64,000 nt of DNA from Cyanocohniella sp. LLY (GTDB lineage Bacteria > Cyanobacteriota > Cyanobacteriia > Cyanobacteriales > Nostocaceae). Position 1 is the first letter of the stretch. Every line of letters begins with the position of its first letter. The stretch lies in contig JAKOMP010000002.1 in assembly GCA_022241785.1 (NCBI GenBank), forward strand, positions 110,681 through 174,680, given 5' to 3'. The translations under genes and the position numbers were made by a program. A model generated the notes under the pieces. It was given only the letters and a program-made list of their open reading frames with translations. It had not been told where the DNA came from and searched no databases. Shown here piece by piece: positions 8,340 through 18,669 of the stretch.

Positions 8340-10595
8340 TCAATTAACTTTGAAAGTTTCCACTGTTTCTTGCAATTGCTGGGAAATTTCCACGGTTTGG
8401 TGTAGAGATTCGGAAACTGAGCGAGAAGAATCTCTGGTGCGTTGGGAAATGGCGGCGATATTTTGCATCAATTGGCTAACTGATTGAGATGTTTGTAACT
8501 GAGATGCCGTTGCTGTGGAAATTGACTGTACCAAGGAATCTATTTGTCGTGATACATCTAAAATCTCACCCAGGCTGTGCTTGGCTTCTTCGACAATTTG
8601 AGTACCTTGGACAACTTGGGTAGTGCCTATTTCCATAGCCTGCACCACTTCGCTGGTTTCCCGTTGGATGTTCTCCACAATTTGCTCGATTTCTTGGGTG
8701 GCGGCGGCACTACGTACTGCTAATTCGCCTACTTCTTCTGCAACTACCGCAAAACCTTGGCCTTCTTCACCGGCGCGGGCGGCTTCAATACCGGCGTTGA
8801 TGGCGAGTAAGTTGGTTTGGGTGGCAATTTGGTTAATTAAAGAAACTACGCGAGAAATTTGTTGCGAAGATTCTCCTAAGCGTTTGACTTTTTTGGCGGT
8901 GTCACCTACGGTTTCCCGCAAACACAGGATGTTTTGGACTGTCAAATCCATTGCTTGTCCACTCTTGGTGGCGGTTTGGGCAGCATGGTTAGCCACTACA
9001 GCGGCTTGTTGGGCGTTTTCAGCAACACTTTTCATGGAAGAAGTCATTTGGTCAACTGCATCTAAAGTGCGGTTAATTTCAGCAGCTTGGGTGAGTGCTT
9101 CTTCTGCTAATTGGCGAATTGCACCTTCGTTAGAACCAATTGCGCCGTTAACTTGGGTAGCAGCTTGTTTCACTTGGGTGACAATATCCCGGAGATTTTC
9201 GACAATGGAGTTGAAAAAGTCGGCAACAGTCCCAATTTCCCCAGCCGTCACGTCTGCGCGTACTGTCAAGTCTCCTCTGGCTGCACCTTCTACTTGATTG
9301 AGTAGTTCTAAAAGTTGCAGTTGCAGTGTTTGGTCAGAATTGAGTTCCCAATTATGTCTGGCTTGGTGTATGACTTCTTGTTCTTTGTGTAGGACTTGTA
9401 ATTGGGATGCTACTTGGTTAATGTCAGCATTCATTTGGCCTAACCCATCTGTTGTGGCTGTAGCCAAACGAGTATCCAGTTCGCCTTGATTGATTTTTGA
9501 TAAAGCCGTAGCGGCATTTAAAATTGGCTGAGTGGTACACTTGGCTAACCAAACTGCGATCGCAGCTGTGATGACTGCTGTTAGTAATGTACCAATTGCT
9601 ATTGTTTGGAGTAATTTTCTTTGGGGTGCAAAGGCTGTGGCGGTATCTGTAGTTAATAATACCTGCCAATTTAAACCAGGGAAGCCGTCGAGTCTGCCGG
9701 GTGGGATGTAACTAACTAGTTCTCGCTGTTGATAATTAACTGCTGTAAAACTATCTACTTTGTTGGCTTTGAGTAGTTGAGCCAAACCAGGATATTCCGT
9801 ACTTAATAATTCTGTTTGAGGAGTTAGGAAAACTTTTCCTGATGTATCGAGCAAATAATATTTACGCCCGTTGACTGTGTAGTTTTTCAGCGTATCTCCT
9901 AAGGATTTCATGGGGATACTTGCTCTGACTACAGCAATGGTTTCGCCAGAAACGTCATTTTTGACGGGTGCAGCGATTTCTATAACTGATTTTTCTAGCT
10001 TACTGATAAATGGAGTATCTTTTTTCAGAGTCTCCCAAAAGTAGTTACGGTCTTTACCATGATCCAAAGGTTTGCCGACAGATTGGACTATCAAGTTACC
10101 TTCAATATCAAAAACGGCGATACTACTATATGTTTTATAAGGCTCAACAAAGCGATTTAAAACTAACTGTTTTTCGGCAGCAGTGGTATTTCTACTAACT
10201 CTGGTATTGGTTAAAAATGGTAAACTGGAAATAATTTGAATATCTTCATACTTTCCCAACATAAAGCGGTTTACCTGATCTGATAGATTAGTAACTGCCG
10301 CTGTTTGAGATTGGGCGATTTGTTGAGTAATAGACTTATGAGCCAATTTATAGGCGATCGCACCCATGACCAAAGTTGGTAAAGTGCCAATAGCTATCGC
10401 TACAATCATCGCTTTTTTACTCAAGCTGAGTCGGTGTAAATATCCAACTACCTGATTTTTATCAGCATGATTATTCGTTGCCGGATGATTTTGCCTCGGC
10501 AAAGCTACTTGCTGATCAGTAATTTTTGTAAATGAAAAAAAGTTGGTCTGTTTTTGAGTATTACTACTCTTAGCTGTGTCAGTTTTATTAAACAT
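8340..10595 (-). CDS. Methyl-accepting chemotaxis protein
   Basis: A 751-residue transmembrane receptor that should bind CheW and CheA in a polar array or near pili. Residues 1-60 are cytoplasmic. TM1 lies near 62-85 and TM2 near 328-352, enclosing an extracellular Cache-like sensor of about 240 residues. Two HAMP-like segments follow (about 353-405 and 430-475), then the signalling domain, whose hairpin tip contains [20 protein letters not shown]. It lacks the GAF photoreceptor domains of PixJ/PtxD, so it resembles HmpD-like receptors of the hormogonium motility locus more than phototaxis receptors. The ligand is unknown. Confidence 0.93.
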   Translation of the reverse strand: MFNKTDTAKSSNTQKQTNFFSFTKITDQQVALPRQNHPATNNHADKNQVVGYLHRLSLSKKAMIVAIAIGTLPTLVMGAIAYKLAHKSITQQIAQSQTAAVTNLSDQVNRFMLGKYEDIQIISSLPFLTNTRVSRNTTAAEKQLVLNRFVEPYKTYSSIAVFDIEGNLIVQSVGKPLDHGKDRNYFWETLKKDTPFISKLEKSVIEIAAPVKNDVSGETIAVVRASIPMKSLGDTLKNYTVNGRKYYLLDTSGKVFLTPQTELLSTEYPGLAQLLKANKVDSFTAVNYQQRELVSYIPPGRLDGFPGLNWQVLLTTDTATAFAPQRKLLQTIAIGTLLTAVITAAIAVWLAKCTTQPILNAATALSKINQGELDTRLATATTDGLGQMNADINQVASQLQVLHKEQEVIHQARHNWELNSDQTLQLQLLELLNQVEGAARGDLTVRADVTAGEIGTVADFFNSIVENLRDIVTQVKQAATQVNGAIGSNEGAIRQLAEEALTQAAEINRTLDAVDQMTSSMKSVAENAQQAAVVANHAAQTATKSGQAMDLTVQNILCLRETVGDTAKKVKRLGESSQQISRVVSLINQIATQTNLLAINAGIEAARAGEEGQGFAVVAEEVGELAVRSAAATQEIEQIVENIQRETSEVVQAMEIGTTQVVQGTQIVEEAKHSLGEILDVSRQIDSLVQSISTATASQLQTSQSVSQLMQNIAAISQRTRDSSRSVSESLHQTVEISQQLQETVETFKVN

Positions 10596-10653
10596 AATCT
10601 AATTCGCTTGAATAGGTAAATGAGAACACTAAAAAGCTAGCTTTTAGTAGCAC

Positions 10654-11163
10654 CTAATCACTGCGGAAAATAGGAGAATGCACAATAGCTTGGGCATCCA
10701 ATGCCAGTAATATTTCCTCTTGTTGAACAACACATCCACGTAAATAAGGTACTAAACTAGATGCGACTTGTCCCACAGGAGACTGAATATCATCAGGCAT
10801 AAACTTAGTTATACCTTTTATTTCTTGCACAACTAAGCCTAAAAGCAGTGATTCCACCTTGATAACGATGACATTGTATTGTCTCAACCTATTATCTAAA
10901 GATTCTAAATTGAGCATTCTGGGTAGATCAATAGCCCAAATTATCCGACTCCGCCAATTCATTAAACCGAGTATACAAGGCAGCATATTCGGCATGGAAG
11001 TTATAGATTCAACAGGTACAATAACTGCTTCTTGCGTATAATTCATAGCTACAATAGCAGTGATTTGCTGATTTAGCTGAAACTTGAGATAACCATCTCC
11101 TAATTTATTTTTTTTAGGTTGTTTGTCAAGTGTTTGGTCAAGTATAATTTTAGAATTATTCAT
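10654..11163 (-). CDS. CheW-like adaptor protein
   Basis: A 169-residue single CheW domain that couples the receptor to the CheA kinase. After an extended N-terminus, residues about 30-160 carry the typical beta-rich core (KFQLNQQITAIVAMNYTQEA, PNMLPCILGLMNWRSRIIWAIDL, LLLGLVVQEIKGI). It lies between cheY (8-base gap) and the receptor gene (58-base gap) on the same strand. The homologous position in pix/hmp operons is held by pixI/hmpC. Family and role are clear from sequence and context. Confidence 0.9.
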   Translation of the reverse strand: MNNSKIILDQTLDKQPKKNKLGDGYLKFQLNQQITAIVAMNYTQEAVIVPVESITSMPNMLPCILGLMNWRSRIIWAIDLPRMLNLESLDNRLRQYNVIVIKVESLLLGLVVQEIKGITKFMPDDIQSPVGQVASSLVPYLRGCVVQQEEILLALDAQAIVHSPIFRSD

Positions 11164-11171
11164 TTATTTAT

Positions 11172-11549
11172 TTAAAGTACGACTGATTTAATGGCACGCA
11201 GTAACTGTTCGCGTGTATAAGGCTTGGTAATATAAATGTCTGCTCCTTGTTTCATCGCCCATAATCTATCAATTTCTAGATTTTTAGAACTGCAAATTAC
11301 TATGGGCAATTTTTGAGTCAGAGGATGTTTTTTGAGGGAACGACACAACTCAAATCCACTCATTCCCGGCATGACTACATCGGTAATAATTACGTCTGGC
11401 TGCTGTGATATGGCTTGTTCTAAGGCATCTTTTGCACTTACTGCCTTAATGATGTTATAACCACTTTCTTTGAGATAATAACTCATTAGTTCCAATTCAC
11501 TAGGCGAATCTTCTACAATTAAAATTGTGCCAACTAAAGTTAAGTTCAT
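11172..11549 (-). CDS. CheY-like single-domain response regulator
   Basis: A 125-residue receiver domain with acidic pocket E13-D14, phospho-acceptor Asp57 in ITDVVMPGMSG, a conserved signalling serine in VICSS and Lys in ITKPYTREQ. No output domain is present, so it should work by protein contact, as CheY/PixH/HmpB proteins do for pilus-driven motility. The ATG is preceded by a good GGAG (reverse strand, about 11561). It lies 118 bases after the PatA-type gene. Confidence 0.93.
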   Translation of the reverse strand: MNLTLVGTILIVEDSPSELELMSYYLKESGYNIIKAVSAKDALEQAISQQPDVIITDVVMPGMSGFELCRSLKKHPLTQKLPIVICSSKNLEIDRLWAMKQGADIYITKPYTREQLLRAIKSVVL

Positions 11550-11667
11550 GGTTTACTCTCCTGATAATATCAATTAGTAATTAATAAACTTGTATGCGAA
11601 CTATGGTGAGAATTATTTCAGATGCAAAAAACAATATTAAGCATGATTTTTTCTAGATTCATGAGAA

Positions 11668-12735
11668 TTAATCAAGGTATTTAAACACCATTTTCAGTAA
11701 CTCTGGTTGTGTGAAAGGTTTAGTTAAATAACCTGATGATCTGACCATTTTTGCTTTGGCTCTGTCAATAAATCCTGTCCTCCCAGTCACCATAATAATT
11801 GGGGTATTTTTAAACGCTGAATGTCTCCTTAATAAAGAACACAGTTCATAGCCATCTAAATTGGGCATTTCTACGTCTAGTAAAATTAAGTCTGGTTTAC
11901 TGCGGAGTATTTGCATTAAAGCTTTGACAGGATCGTTGATTGTAACCACTGAAAATGTCTTGCCGTCCAAAAACATTTTGATGGAATTCAACACTGTTTG
12001 ACTATCATCAATGCAAGCAATTGTATATAAAGTTTTTTTGATAACCTGCTGGTCATTTTTGTGATGAATATGTTCAGGCGACTCAAAACTTTTTGATGGC
12101 GAAAATTGTTGATTATGGGAAAATTTAGTCTGAATGGCAGGCGGCTTGATTTTAGATAAAAGTGAATAACCCTTACCTGGATTAACTTGTGACTGGACAT
12201 TTGTCCGATTTCTTAACTGCCTTTGACAATGTTCGACTAGTAAACGCAAATCCAAATAACAGAACTTTGGTAGTTCCTCCCAGGAGTTTTCTGGAGAAAA
12301 TTCATAATTCCCTTCGATTAAAGCCAGAAATGACTCCAGCACTTCTTTGGCTAATTCGTATATCAGAGTTTCTGCTTGGGTGGAGGTGATATATTCCTGA
12401 TTCACCAACCAACAAATTGCCTGATAATCTGCATATGGCATGGACTGATGTTCATTTTTCGGTTCAAACATCAACCGCATTTGCACACGAATGGCGCTGT
12501 TAAGAGTGGGAATTTGTTGACTGAGGCGCTGCAACTGGTAATCAAGCCGCTCAAATAGTCTATCTGAACAAGAGGCGTAAGTAAGTTTACCGTCTTCTAT
12601 ATTAATTGACCAAGAAGCTGTTTCAGTAAATATGCGTAAACAACCCGTAGCATGACGACCAGTTAGTTGAGCTAACAGAGATAAGGGATGTAGTTTTTGG
12701 GGTAACCGATAACTACTTATAGAAGTTGTACTCAT
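11668..12735 (-). CDS. PatA-type response regulator (PATAN/DUF4388 + receiver)
   Basis: First gene of the operon, 355 residues. The N-terminal half (about 15-200) is a PATAN/DUF4388 region (LHPLSLLAQLTGRHATGCLR and later helices). A disordered linker follows, and the C-terminal receiver (about 233-355) has CIDDSQ and LLDVEMPNLDGYE. PatA of Anabaena controls heterocyst position; its paralogues PixG and HmpA head motility operons of the order PatA-CheY-CheW-MCP-CheA, which is the order here. It is therefore more likely a motility paralogue than PatA itself. The start ATG at 12735 is supported by the conserved N-terminus. Confidence 0.88.
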   Translation of the reverse strand: MSTTSISSYRLPQKLHPLSLLAQLTGRHATGCLRIFTETASWSINIEDGKLTYASCSDRLFERLDYQLQRLSQQIPTLNSAIRVQMRLMFEPKNEHQSMPYADYQAICWLVNQEYITSTQAETLIYELAKEVLESFLALIEGNYEFSPENSWEELPKFCYLDLRLLVEHCQRQLRNRTNVQSQVNPGKGYSLLSKIKPPAIQTKFSHNQQFSPSKSFESPEHIHHKNDQQVIKKTLYTIACIDDSQTVLNSIKMFLDGKTFSVVTINDPVKALMQILRSKPDLILLDVEMPNLDGYELCSLLRRHSAFKNTPIIMVTGRTGFIDRAKAKMVRSSGYLTKPFTQPELLKMVFKYLD

Positions 12736-13385
12736 TTTGCTTTTACTTCAGCTAAATTTGTGCAGAAGCTTGGCCACAATTCCCCATAAATATGGGTTAA
12801 TAGCGTTTCGTTGTCACAGGTACAAAAATGTCACTGGGGAATTTGTGGTTAAACTTAAAGGCAGCAGTTGTGATTTTAAATCTCTCTTTGCAAAGTAAGT
12901 ATAAGCAAATTTACTTACTAACTAATCATGGGATTTTAGGCAAAGATAAAGACCAAATACAGCCATTTGGCTCTGATGGATTTTTCAGAAAAAGTCGGAG
13001 AAACAGTACTGCTAAATTAACAAAATTTTACTTGGCTTTTGACAGTATTTACACTTAGATTCCCTTGAGAGTAGGAATCTCAGATAGCTAATTAAGTAAA
13101 CTTACGGGAGATTTATATAAATTAACAATGAACTATACCTCAACTTCGTATTAGTGCAATTGTCTATATAATTCCCACTTAAGGAACTAATATTAATGTG
13201 ATGGGATAAAATTCTCTTCTCGATTTGAGATTTTCCTAAAAGCACAAATACCTGGCGACTCAAAGTCGCGGCTATACAAACTAAGTCCGCCTGCGCGGAC
13301 TAATTCTAGTTTTGAGCTTTTGCAGCAGCAGCCCCACCCTCTATCGAAGCATGAGCGGAGCGTCAAGAGTATGTGACTTTATCTG
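12736..13385. other. Intergenic region between the PatA-type gene and the WD40 gene
   Basis: No supported gene. The part next to 12735 should hold the promoter of the minus-strand motility operon. Near 13250-13310 there are palindromic repeats (GCGACTcaaAGTCGC and AGTCCGCctGCGCGGACT), a dispersed Nostoc-type element. An open frame at 12828-13058 has no ribosome site and no coding character, so it is not annotated. Confidence 0.6.
13254..13304. repeat. Paired short palindromes (dispersed repeat)
   Basis: GCGACT/AGTCGC and AGTCCGC/GCGGACT hairpins occur side by side downstream of the WD40 gene. They may also act as a crude transcription barrier. The type is common between genes of Nostocaceae. 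Confidence 0.6.
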
Positions 13386-16300
13386 TTATTCAATTGCACC
13401 CAACATGATTAAAGAAGACTTTTCAGCTTCTGTCATGCCGGTAACGCCAGTAATTTCCATCCGCTCATACAAACGATCAGATTGAAGCGATCGCAATCGA
13501 CTACACTTTTCTACATCCCAAAGCTGAATTTTTTCATCTTCGCTACCACTGGCCAATAACTTACCATCAGGACTAAAGGCTAAGGTACGAATTGCTTCTG
13601 TATGTCCACGCTTGAGAGTATCTAAACAAATATTGGTGCTGACTTGCCACAACTTCACGGTGTTATCGGCGCTACCACTGGCTAAAATCTGCCCATCAGG
13701 ATTAAATGCCACGGCATAAACTTGTTTTGTATGACCTGTGTAGGTTTGCCAGCATTTTCCTGTGCTGAGATTCCATAATTTAATCGTCTGGTCTTCGCTA
13801 CCACTAGCTAAAAATTTCCCATCGGGACTAAATGCTACTGACCAAATCATATTTTTATGGTCTACGAAGGTTTGAAGACATTCACCCGTAGCAACATCCC
13901 AAAGCTTAACCTGACTATCAGCCCCGCCACTAGCGAGAAATTTTCCATCGGGACTAAATGCTACCGTGCATACCCAGTGAGTGTGTCCTTTTAATTTCTG
14001 GAGACATTCTCCTGTATAAATATTCCACAGACGAATGCTGCGGTCTTCGCTGCTGCTGGCGAGTGTTTTCCCATTGGGACTGAATACAACTGTCCATACC
14101 CAATTACTGTGTCCTGCGAGCATCCGGATATATCGACTGTGGCAGATATCTTTAATATCCCAAAGTTTAATAGTATTATCGGCGCTGCCACTAGCAAGCA
14201 TTTGTCCATCTGGATGAAAAGCTACAGAACGAAGCCTACCTTGATGTTCTCTGATGATGTGGTGTTCACTTGTCTGTAAGTTCCACAGTACGATTGTATG
14301 GTCATCACGACCACTGGCAAGAATTTGGCTATTTTGGGGATGAAATGCCACGGAATAAACATCACGAGTGTAACCTTGTAGGACGTTCAAACAATTGCCT
14401 GTAGCTATATCCCAAAGCCTAGCTGTTTGGTCGTCACTACAGCTAATTAGTGTCCGTCCATCGGGACTAAAAGCGATGGCCCACACTTGGCTGTGATGTC
14501 CTGCTAAAATTCGCAAACATTCATTAATTTCGGTATTCCATAGTCTGATGGTGCGGTCTTCACCGCAACTAGCCAGAATTTTTTCATTGGGGCTAAAGCG
14601 GACAGAGTATACTTTTTTCGTATGTCCTAAAAATGTTTGCTCACATTCACCTGTATTGATATCCCACAGTTTGACAGTTTTATCTTCGCTGCCACTGGCT
14701 ATTTTTTGCCCATCTGGACTAAAGGCTACAGAGTCAACCACTTTGGTGTGACCTATGAAAGTTTTTTGGCATTTACCTGTATTGATATCCCACAGTTTGA
14801 TGGTGGTGTCGGCGCTACCACTAACTAAAAGTAAAGGTGTATTATCTATCGCTGGGGATGGTTGAAAGGTAACTGACCACACCCAATCAGTATGACCATG
14901 TAGTGTTTTCAGGCAATCACCTGTGTTCACATCCCAAAGCTTAATTGTCTGGTCTTGACTAGCGCTGGCTAAAATGCTGCCATCTGGACTAAAAGCCACA
15001 GAATAAACTTTATTAGTATGTTTTTGAAGTGTATGCAGACACTCACCAGTATGAATATTCCAGAGTTTAATGGTGTAGTCGGCACTAGCACTAGCAAGGA
15101 TGCGGGTATCTGGACTAAAGGCAAGTGTCCAAACCCAGACAGTGTGACCTTTGTAAATCCGCAGTTGCTGATTGTCGGCAGTTCGCCACAAGCGAATTTC
15201 GCCATTGATTAAACCTGTGGCGAAGAACTGGCCATCTGGGCTAAATCTTACTGACACCACACTGGACATAGTTTCAGTGAATACAGAACCAGTGAGGTCA
15301 GCGTTGGCAAAGCTAGTATTTTGGAGCTTGACATCTTTGAGATATGCTTGCCAAATAGTGAGATCCGAAAAATCACGCCCACTCAAATCAATTTGCGATT
15401 GATCTATTTGAAGTTGCCGCAGTAAATTAATTAAGTTACCAGCGGCATATCCTTTTTTCAACGTAGGCTCCTGCTGTAAAGCGGCTAATATGCGCCGTAA
15501 ATGAGACTCTAGTTCTTTGCCAAAAACATTTAGTAACTCTTTTTTGACTTGTTCTAAAATCAGTCTTTCTTGTGTATGGCGGATATAATCAAGCGATCGC
15601 GCTTTCATTAACGGATAGGTATTGACAATCTTCAACTTCCCTCCCGACTTAATTTCTTGAATTGCTTCTTCAATTAAGCGCTCGGTCACATATTCCATGA
15701 CAACAGACTGCTGACGAAATCTACTGGTATTGGCTGCTTTTTCAATTAGCGATCGCCGCAACAAAGATTCGACTACTTCTAAAATTTGAAAAACTGATTC
15801 TGTAGTTGCTAAATCTTCTTTTAGCTCTGTTAAAGAAACATATTCTCGATGAATCGCTAGCCAGTAGATTACCTTGGTTTCTAAGTCTGACAAGCGATTA
15901 AATTGCTGGTCTAATAAAGCGCGAATATCTCCATAAACGGCGCTAGATTGGTTAATTTGTTGTAAAAAATCTCTAATATTGTTACTAAATAAATCGTAAA
16001 CTGTGGTAGCAACAATTTTTAATGCTAAGGGATTGCCCGAGTATCTTTCTACTAGTTCTTTTAACTGTTGATCAGAACAAGAACATCCTTTATCATGTAA
16101 AATTTTTCTCGCCTCTGCTAAGTTTAAACTCGAAAGTTGTAACACTTTTACAGGTAAATTTTTACCTTCTAGTGCTGCTACTTCTTTTGGTTTTTCGCGG
16201 CTAGTCAATAGTAAACAACTCTGGTGGGCTGCTTCTGCTACCTTTTTGAATAAATAACCATAATTTTCATATCCTGGCTCATATTCTCCCGCCCGTTCGT

Positions 16301-16994
16301 GAGTTTTACCTTTACCACTACTGAGGATTGATTCCACATTATCTAAAATCACTAAACAACGATTTTTTCTTAAAGCATCAATTAAGCGCAAAATTTTGTT
16401 GTTATCACTATCTGCCGCATATGCTTCAGCGTCATTGGGCAAAAAGCGCAAAAGTTGTGTGAGAATGTCTCCCAGGGGTGGTGCATTACGCAGCGATCGC
16501 CAAATCAAGTAATCAAATTTGGGTTGAACTTTTTTGGCAATTTTGGCTGCTATCACTGTCTTCCCAATGCCACCAATTCCTAATATTGCCACTAACCGAC
16601 AGCGCAGGGAATGATCATCCACCATCCATTGCTCTAACTCTAAAAGCTCCTCTTTTCGACCTCGAAAACCTTCTACATCAACTGCTTCACCCCAGTCTTC
16701 ATGTACTGAGACGACATGATCGGGACTAGCTTGATATTGGGCCGATAGCTTTTGTTTGAGGTAATTGATTTTTTTGTTACCTCTCCCATCTATGCCCAAT
16801 TTACGGTAACTTTCTCCTAGTCTTTTTCTGACGGCTGGTTGAGAAATATTTAACTTATTAGCAATCTCCGCACCAGAGCAATCATTTAATGCCAGTATAA
16901 GCGCGTCTAACTCTGTTTGAGTAACACCATACTTGCTTGCTATTCCTGTAATAAAATCTTCAGGAAGCTGAGACATATCAGCAAGGCTTTTCAT
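13386..16994 (-). CDS. HTH / NB-ARC NTPase / WD40-repeat (STAND) protein
   Basis: A 1202-residue signal-transduction NTPase. Residues 15-75 form a LuxR-like helix-turn-helix (CSGAEIANKLNISQPAVRKR). The NB-ARC NTPase spans about 110-400, with P-loop GIGGIGKT (139-146), Walker B CLVILDNVES and sensor LLLTSREKP. A short pentapeptide-like segment (LSGRDFSDLTIWQAYLKDVK) precedes 14 WD40 repeats from about residue 570 to the end, enough for two seven-bladed propellers. STAND proteins usually stay autoinhibited until the repeat domain binds a ligand. The N-terminal HTH could bind DNA or act as an adaptor. No effector nuclease or protease domain is seen. The gene is a single transcription unit. Confidence 0.9.
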   Translation of the reverse strand: MKSLADMSQLPEDFITGIASKYGVTQTELDALILALNDCSGAEIANKLNISQPAVRKRLGESYRKLGIDGRGNKKINYLKQKLSAQYQASPDHVVSVHEDWGEAVDVEGFRGRKEELLELEQWMVDDHSLRCRLVAILGIGGIGKTVIAAKIAKKVQPKFDYLIWRSLRNAPPLGDILTQLLRFLPNDAEAYAADSDNNKILRLIDALRKNRCLVILDNVESILSSGKGKTHERAGEYEPGYENYGYLFKKVAEAAHQSCLLLTSREKPKEVAALEGKNLPVKVLQLSSLNLAEARKILHDKGCSCSDQQLKELVERYSGNPLALKIVATTVYDLFSNNIRDFLQQINQSSAVYGDIRALLDQQFNRLSDLETKVIYWLAIHREYVSLTELKEDLATTESVFQILEVVESLLRRSLIEKAANTSRFRQQSVVMEYVTERLIEEAIQEIKSGGKLKIVNTYPLMKARSLDYIRHTQERLILEQVKKELLNVFGKELESHLRRILAALQQEPTLKKGYAAGNLINLLRQLQIDQSQIDLSGRDFSDLTIWQAYLKDVKLQNTSFANADLTGSVFTETMSSVVSVRFSPDGQFFATGLINGEIRLWRTADNQQLRIYKGHTVWVWTLAFSPDTRILASASADYTIKLWNIHTGECLHTLQKHTNKVYSVAFSPDGSILASASQDQTIKLWDVNTGDCLKTLHGHTDWVWSVTFQPSPAIDNTPLLLVSGSADTTIKLWDINTGKCQKTFIGHTKVVDSVAFSPDGQKIASGSEDKTVKLWDINTGECEQTFLGHTKKVYSVRFSPNEKILASCGEDRTIRLWNTEINECLRILAGHHSQVWAIAFSPDGRTLISCSDDQTARLWDIATGNCLNVLQGYTRDVYSVAFHPQNSQILASGRDDHTIVLWNLQTSEHHIIREHQGRLRSVAFHPDGQMLASGSADNTIKLWDIKDICHSRYIRMLAGHSNWVWTVVFSPNGKTLASSSEDRSIRLWNIYTGECLQKLKGHTHWVCTVAFSPDGKFLASGGADSQVKLWDVATGECLQTFVDHKNMIWSVAFSPDGKFLASGSEDQTIKLWNLSTGKCWQTYTGHTKQVYAVAFNPDGQILASGSADNTVKLWQVSTNICLDTLKRGHTEAIRTLAFSPDGKLLASGSEDEKIQLWDVEKCSRLRSLQSDRLYERMEITGVTGMTEAEKSSLIMLGAIE

Positions 16995-17470
16995 CTCGTC
17001 CTAGCTCCACATAATCTATTAATTATCAGTATGTGAGATATTAATTTATAGCACGACTCACTAGTCTAGAAAAGAGTATTGATCTCTATTTCACAATAAC
17101 CATACATTTTGTTAGTTACTGTTAATCATGCCTTTTGGTTTTTTGTCCATGATTGCCCAGAGCAGGTAAGACTAAAATACAGGGTGAGATTTGTACGTGA
17201 TGCAGGAAAGATAGTTAAATTTGGCGTTTTTTAAACTATTTCTAATTTTTTGTATAAAAAAACACTAAATACTGTTTTTAGTATAGTTATGTGAGGAATA
17301 GCAGGTTAAATACTATACAAAATTTTATATATCCTGACTTTTGTTAAAAATTAGTTAAATTTATCTACTTGATAATTTTGAGCAAATGTGTGTATCTTAT
17401 ACCTATAGTATATGTGTGTGAGAGCAACAGATAGGTAAGGATACATGTAAACGGTCAGTCTTATGGAGCA
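16995..17470. other. Divergent intergenic region, AT-rich
   Basis: It separates the minus-strand WD40 gene from a plus-strand small gene and must contain both promoters. AT-rich tracts such as TATACCTATAGTATA (about 17399) occur, but no operator could be assigned. GGAG before 17471 is the ribosome site of the next gene. Confidence 0.5.
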
Positions 17471-17866
17471 ATGAATATGACCAACTTCTCACGATTGCCA
17501 GAGTTTATCAGGAATTCACACACCATCACCATGCATTTGAAGATAGGAGATCACTTTCTGGGAACCTCACCGATAGTTAAGCCAGCAGCTAAAGAGAAAC
17601 CGGAGTTTTTTCCACAACCCTTTTATTCAATTGAATTACCTCCAGTTTTCTGTCACATGAGTTTTTTATTGATTGAAACACTGGCAGAAACCCAACATGG
17701 TGAGTTCGTTACTCGCAGCAAGCAAGGCAAATACGAAACTATTGTGGAATTGTGTGGACATATTAGTCACCGTTACAAATTAAGTCCCCAGGAGGTGGAG
17801 GAAATGCAACAACTATACGACCGAATTTATAGAGTTTTTTGGCAACAATATCGTCACAAGGCCTGA
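17471..17866 (+). CDS. Conserved-looking hypothetical protein, 131 aa
   Basis: A soluble 131-residue protein that I do not recognise. ATG at 17471 follows TTATGGAGCA, a good ribosome site; a second ATG at 17477 is also possible. The middle has a proline-rich stretch (KPAAKEKPEFFPQPFYSIELPP), and the C-terminal 60 residues are helical (LSPQEVEEMQQLYDRIYRVFWQQY). A convincing rho-independent terminator follows at 17999-18035, which supports it as a real transcription unit. No function is proposed. Confidence 0.65.
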   Translation: MNMTNFSRLPEFIRNSHTITMHLKIGDHFLGTSPIVKPAAKEKPEFFPQPFYSIELPPVFCHMSFLLIETLAETQHGEFVTRSKQGKYETIVELCGHISHRYKLSPQEVEEMQQLYDRIYRVFWQQYRHKA

Positions 17867-17998
17867 TTAATTTAAGGCTGTCTAGGCTTTACAGCTACTT
17901 TAGGGTTGAGAAGATTGCTAGCTGATTAAAGTGTATTAGTACAACTCAATATTTACCTTTTTCTGGGACATTTGGCTTTCGATAAATGAGAAGTTTAC

Positions 17999-18035
17999 AA
18001 GCCGGAGGTGTAATTCAAGCACTTACCGGCTTTTT
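17999..18035 (+). terminator. Rho-independent terminator
   Basis: AAGCCGG (17999-18005) pairs with CCGGCTT (18026-18032), with a 20-base loop and a run of T after the stem. It ends the transcript of the 131-residue gene. Confidence 0.75.
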
Positions 18036-18085
18036 GCGTAAGTTTTTTTACTTCCATTAAGTACTCACACAACAGGAAAAAACCT

Positions 18086-18325
18086 ATGAAATCCAATCCT
18101 CAAGATAACCAAAATCTACTGTTCAATTTAGCTTGCAGAGGCCTCAAGTATTTTTTACTGTCACTGCTTGGTTTGACAATCGCCTTTATTTTATCCGGCG
18201 TTTTTGACTTTACCTGGATGATGAGGCTGCTGGAAGCTCCAATTTTTTGGGTATGGCTGGCAAGAATAGCCATCTCTCTGTTCTGTTTATTTGCGATCGC
18301 AATTGTAACTGAGTCCTGGAATTAA
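18086..18325 (+). CDS. Small two-span membrane protein, hypothetical
   Basis: A 79-residue protein with two hydrophobic segments (about 20-40 and 52-73) separated by a short polar turn with Trp and Met residues, so it probably forms a membrane hairpin. ACAGGAAAAA before the ATG is an acceptable ribosome site. It has no recognised domain. Together with the next small gene it may form a pair of small membrane proteins transcribed towards the terminator at 18670. Confidence 0.6.
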   Translation: MKSNPQDNQNLLFNLACRGLKYFLLSLLGLTIAFILSGVFDFTWMMRLLEAPIFWVWLARIAISLFCLFAIAIVTESWN

Positions 18326-18421
18326 TTTCTTGCCCGTTGACTCAGTAGAACCCTTAATTCATTGCCTTTGGCTAACTAATTACAACTTAGCTAAGGGCTT
18401 CACATCAGGAGATGATAATTC

Positions 18422-18625
18422 ATGTCAAAGAACAATGGCAACGGTTCTCCAGCAGAAGTTCTTTCGCCAATTTTGGTTATTTTAGTCGCTGGCTCGATAT
18501 ATTTGGCAGTGGTGAACCAAGACAACCACCCTGCATATTTCGACATTGTGAAAATGGTTATGGCCTACAGCTTCGGCTCCCTCAAGTCTCAAGGCAAAAG
18601 TAGGCAGTTAAAACAGCCAAAATGA
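18422..18625 (+). CDS. Small single-span hypothetical protein
   Basis: A 67-residue protein. The ATG at 18422 is preceded by CAGGAG with suitable spacing. Residues 14-31 (SPILVILVAGSIYLAVVN) form one membrane span, and the tail is basic (KSQGKSRQLKQPK). A start in another frame at 18412 is rejected, because it uses no better ribosome site and gives a non-hydrophobic product. The gene is followed by a terminator. Function unknown. Confidence 0.55.
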   Translation: MSKNNGNGSPAEVLSPILVILVAGSIYLAVVNQDNHPAYFDIVKMVMAYSFGSLKSQGKSRQLKQPK

Positions 18626-18669
18626 TTTCAAAACAAAAAGTAACTGTGGGTAAAGTACCAATATTTACC

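Noticed and set aside
8623-9297. Long plus-strand open frame of 224 codons inside the chemoreceptor gene
   Set aside because: It is an antisense shadow of the conserved signalling domain; its translation is a Ser/Ala/Trp-rich sequence with no domain.
12828-13058. 76-codon plus-strand frame
   Set aside because: No ribosome site, no recognisable sequence, and it lies in the promoter region of the motility operon.
18412-18603. 63-codon frame overlapping the small gene at 18422
   Set aside because: The frame at 18422 has the properly spaced CAGGAG and a clear membrane span. This one does not.
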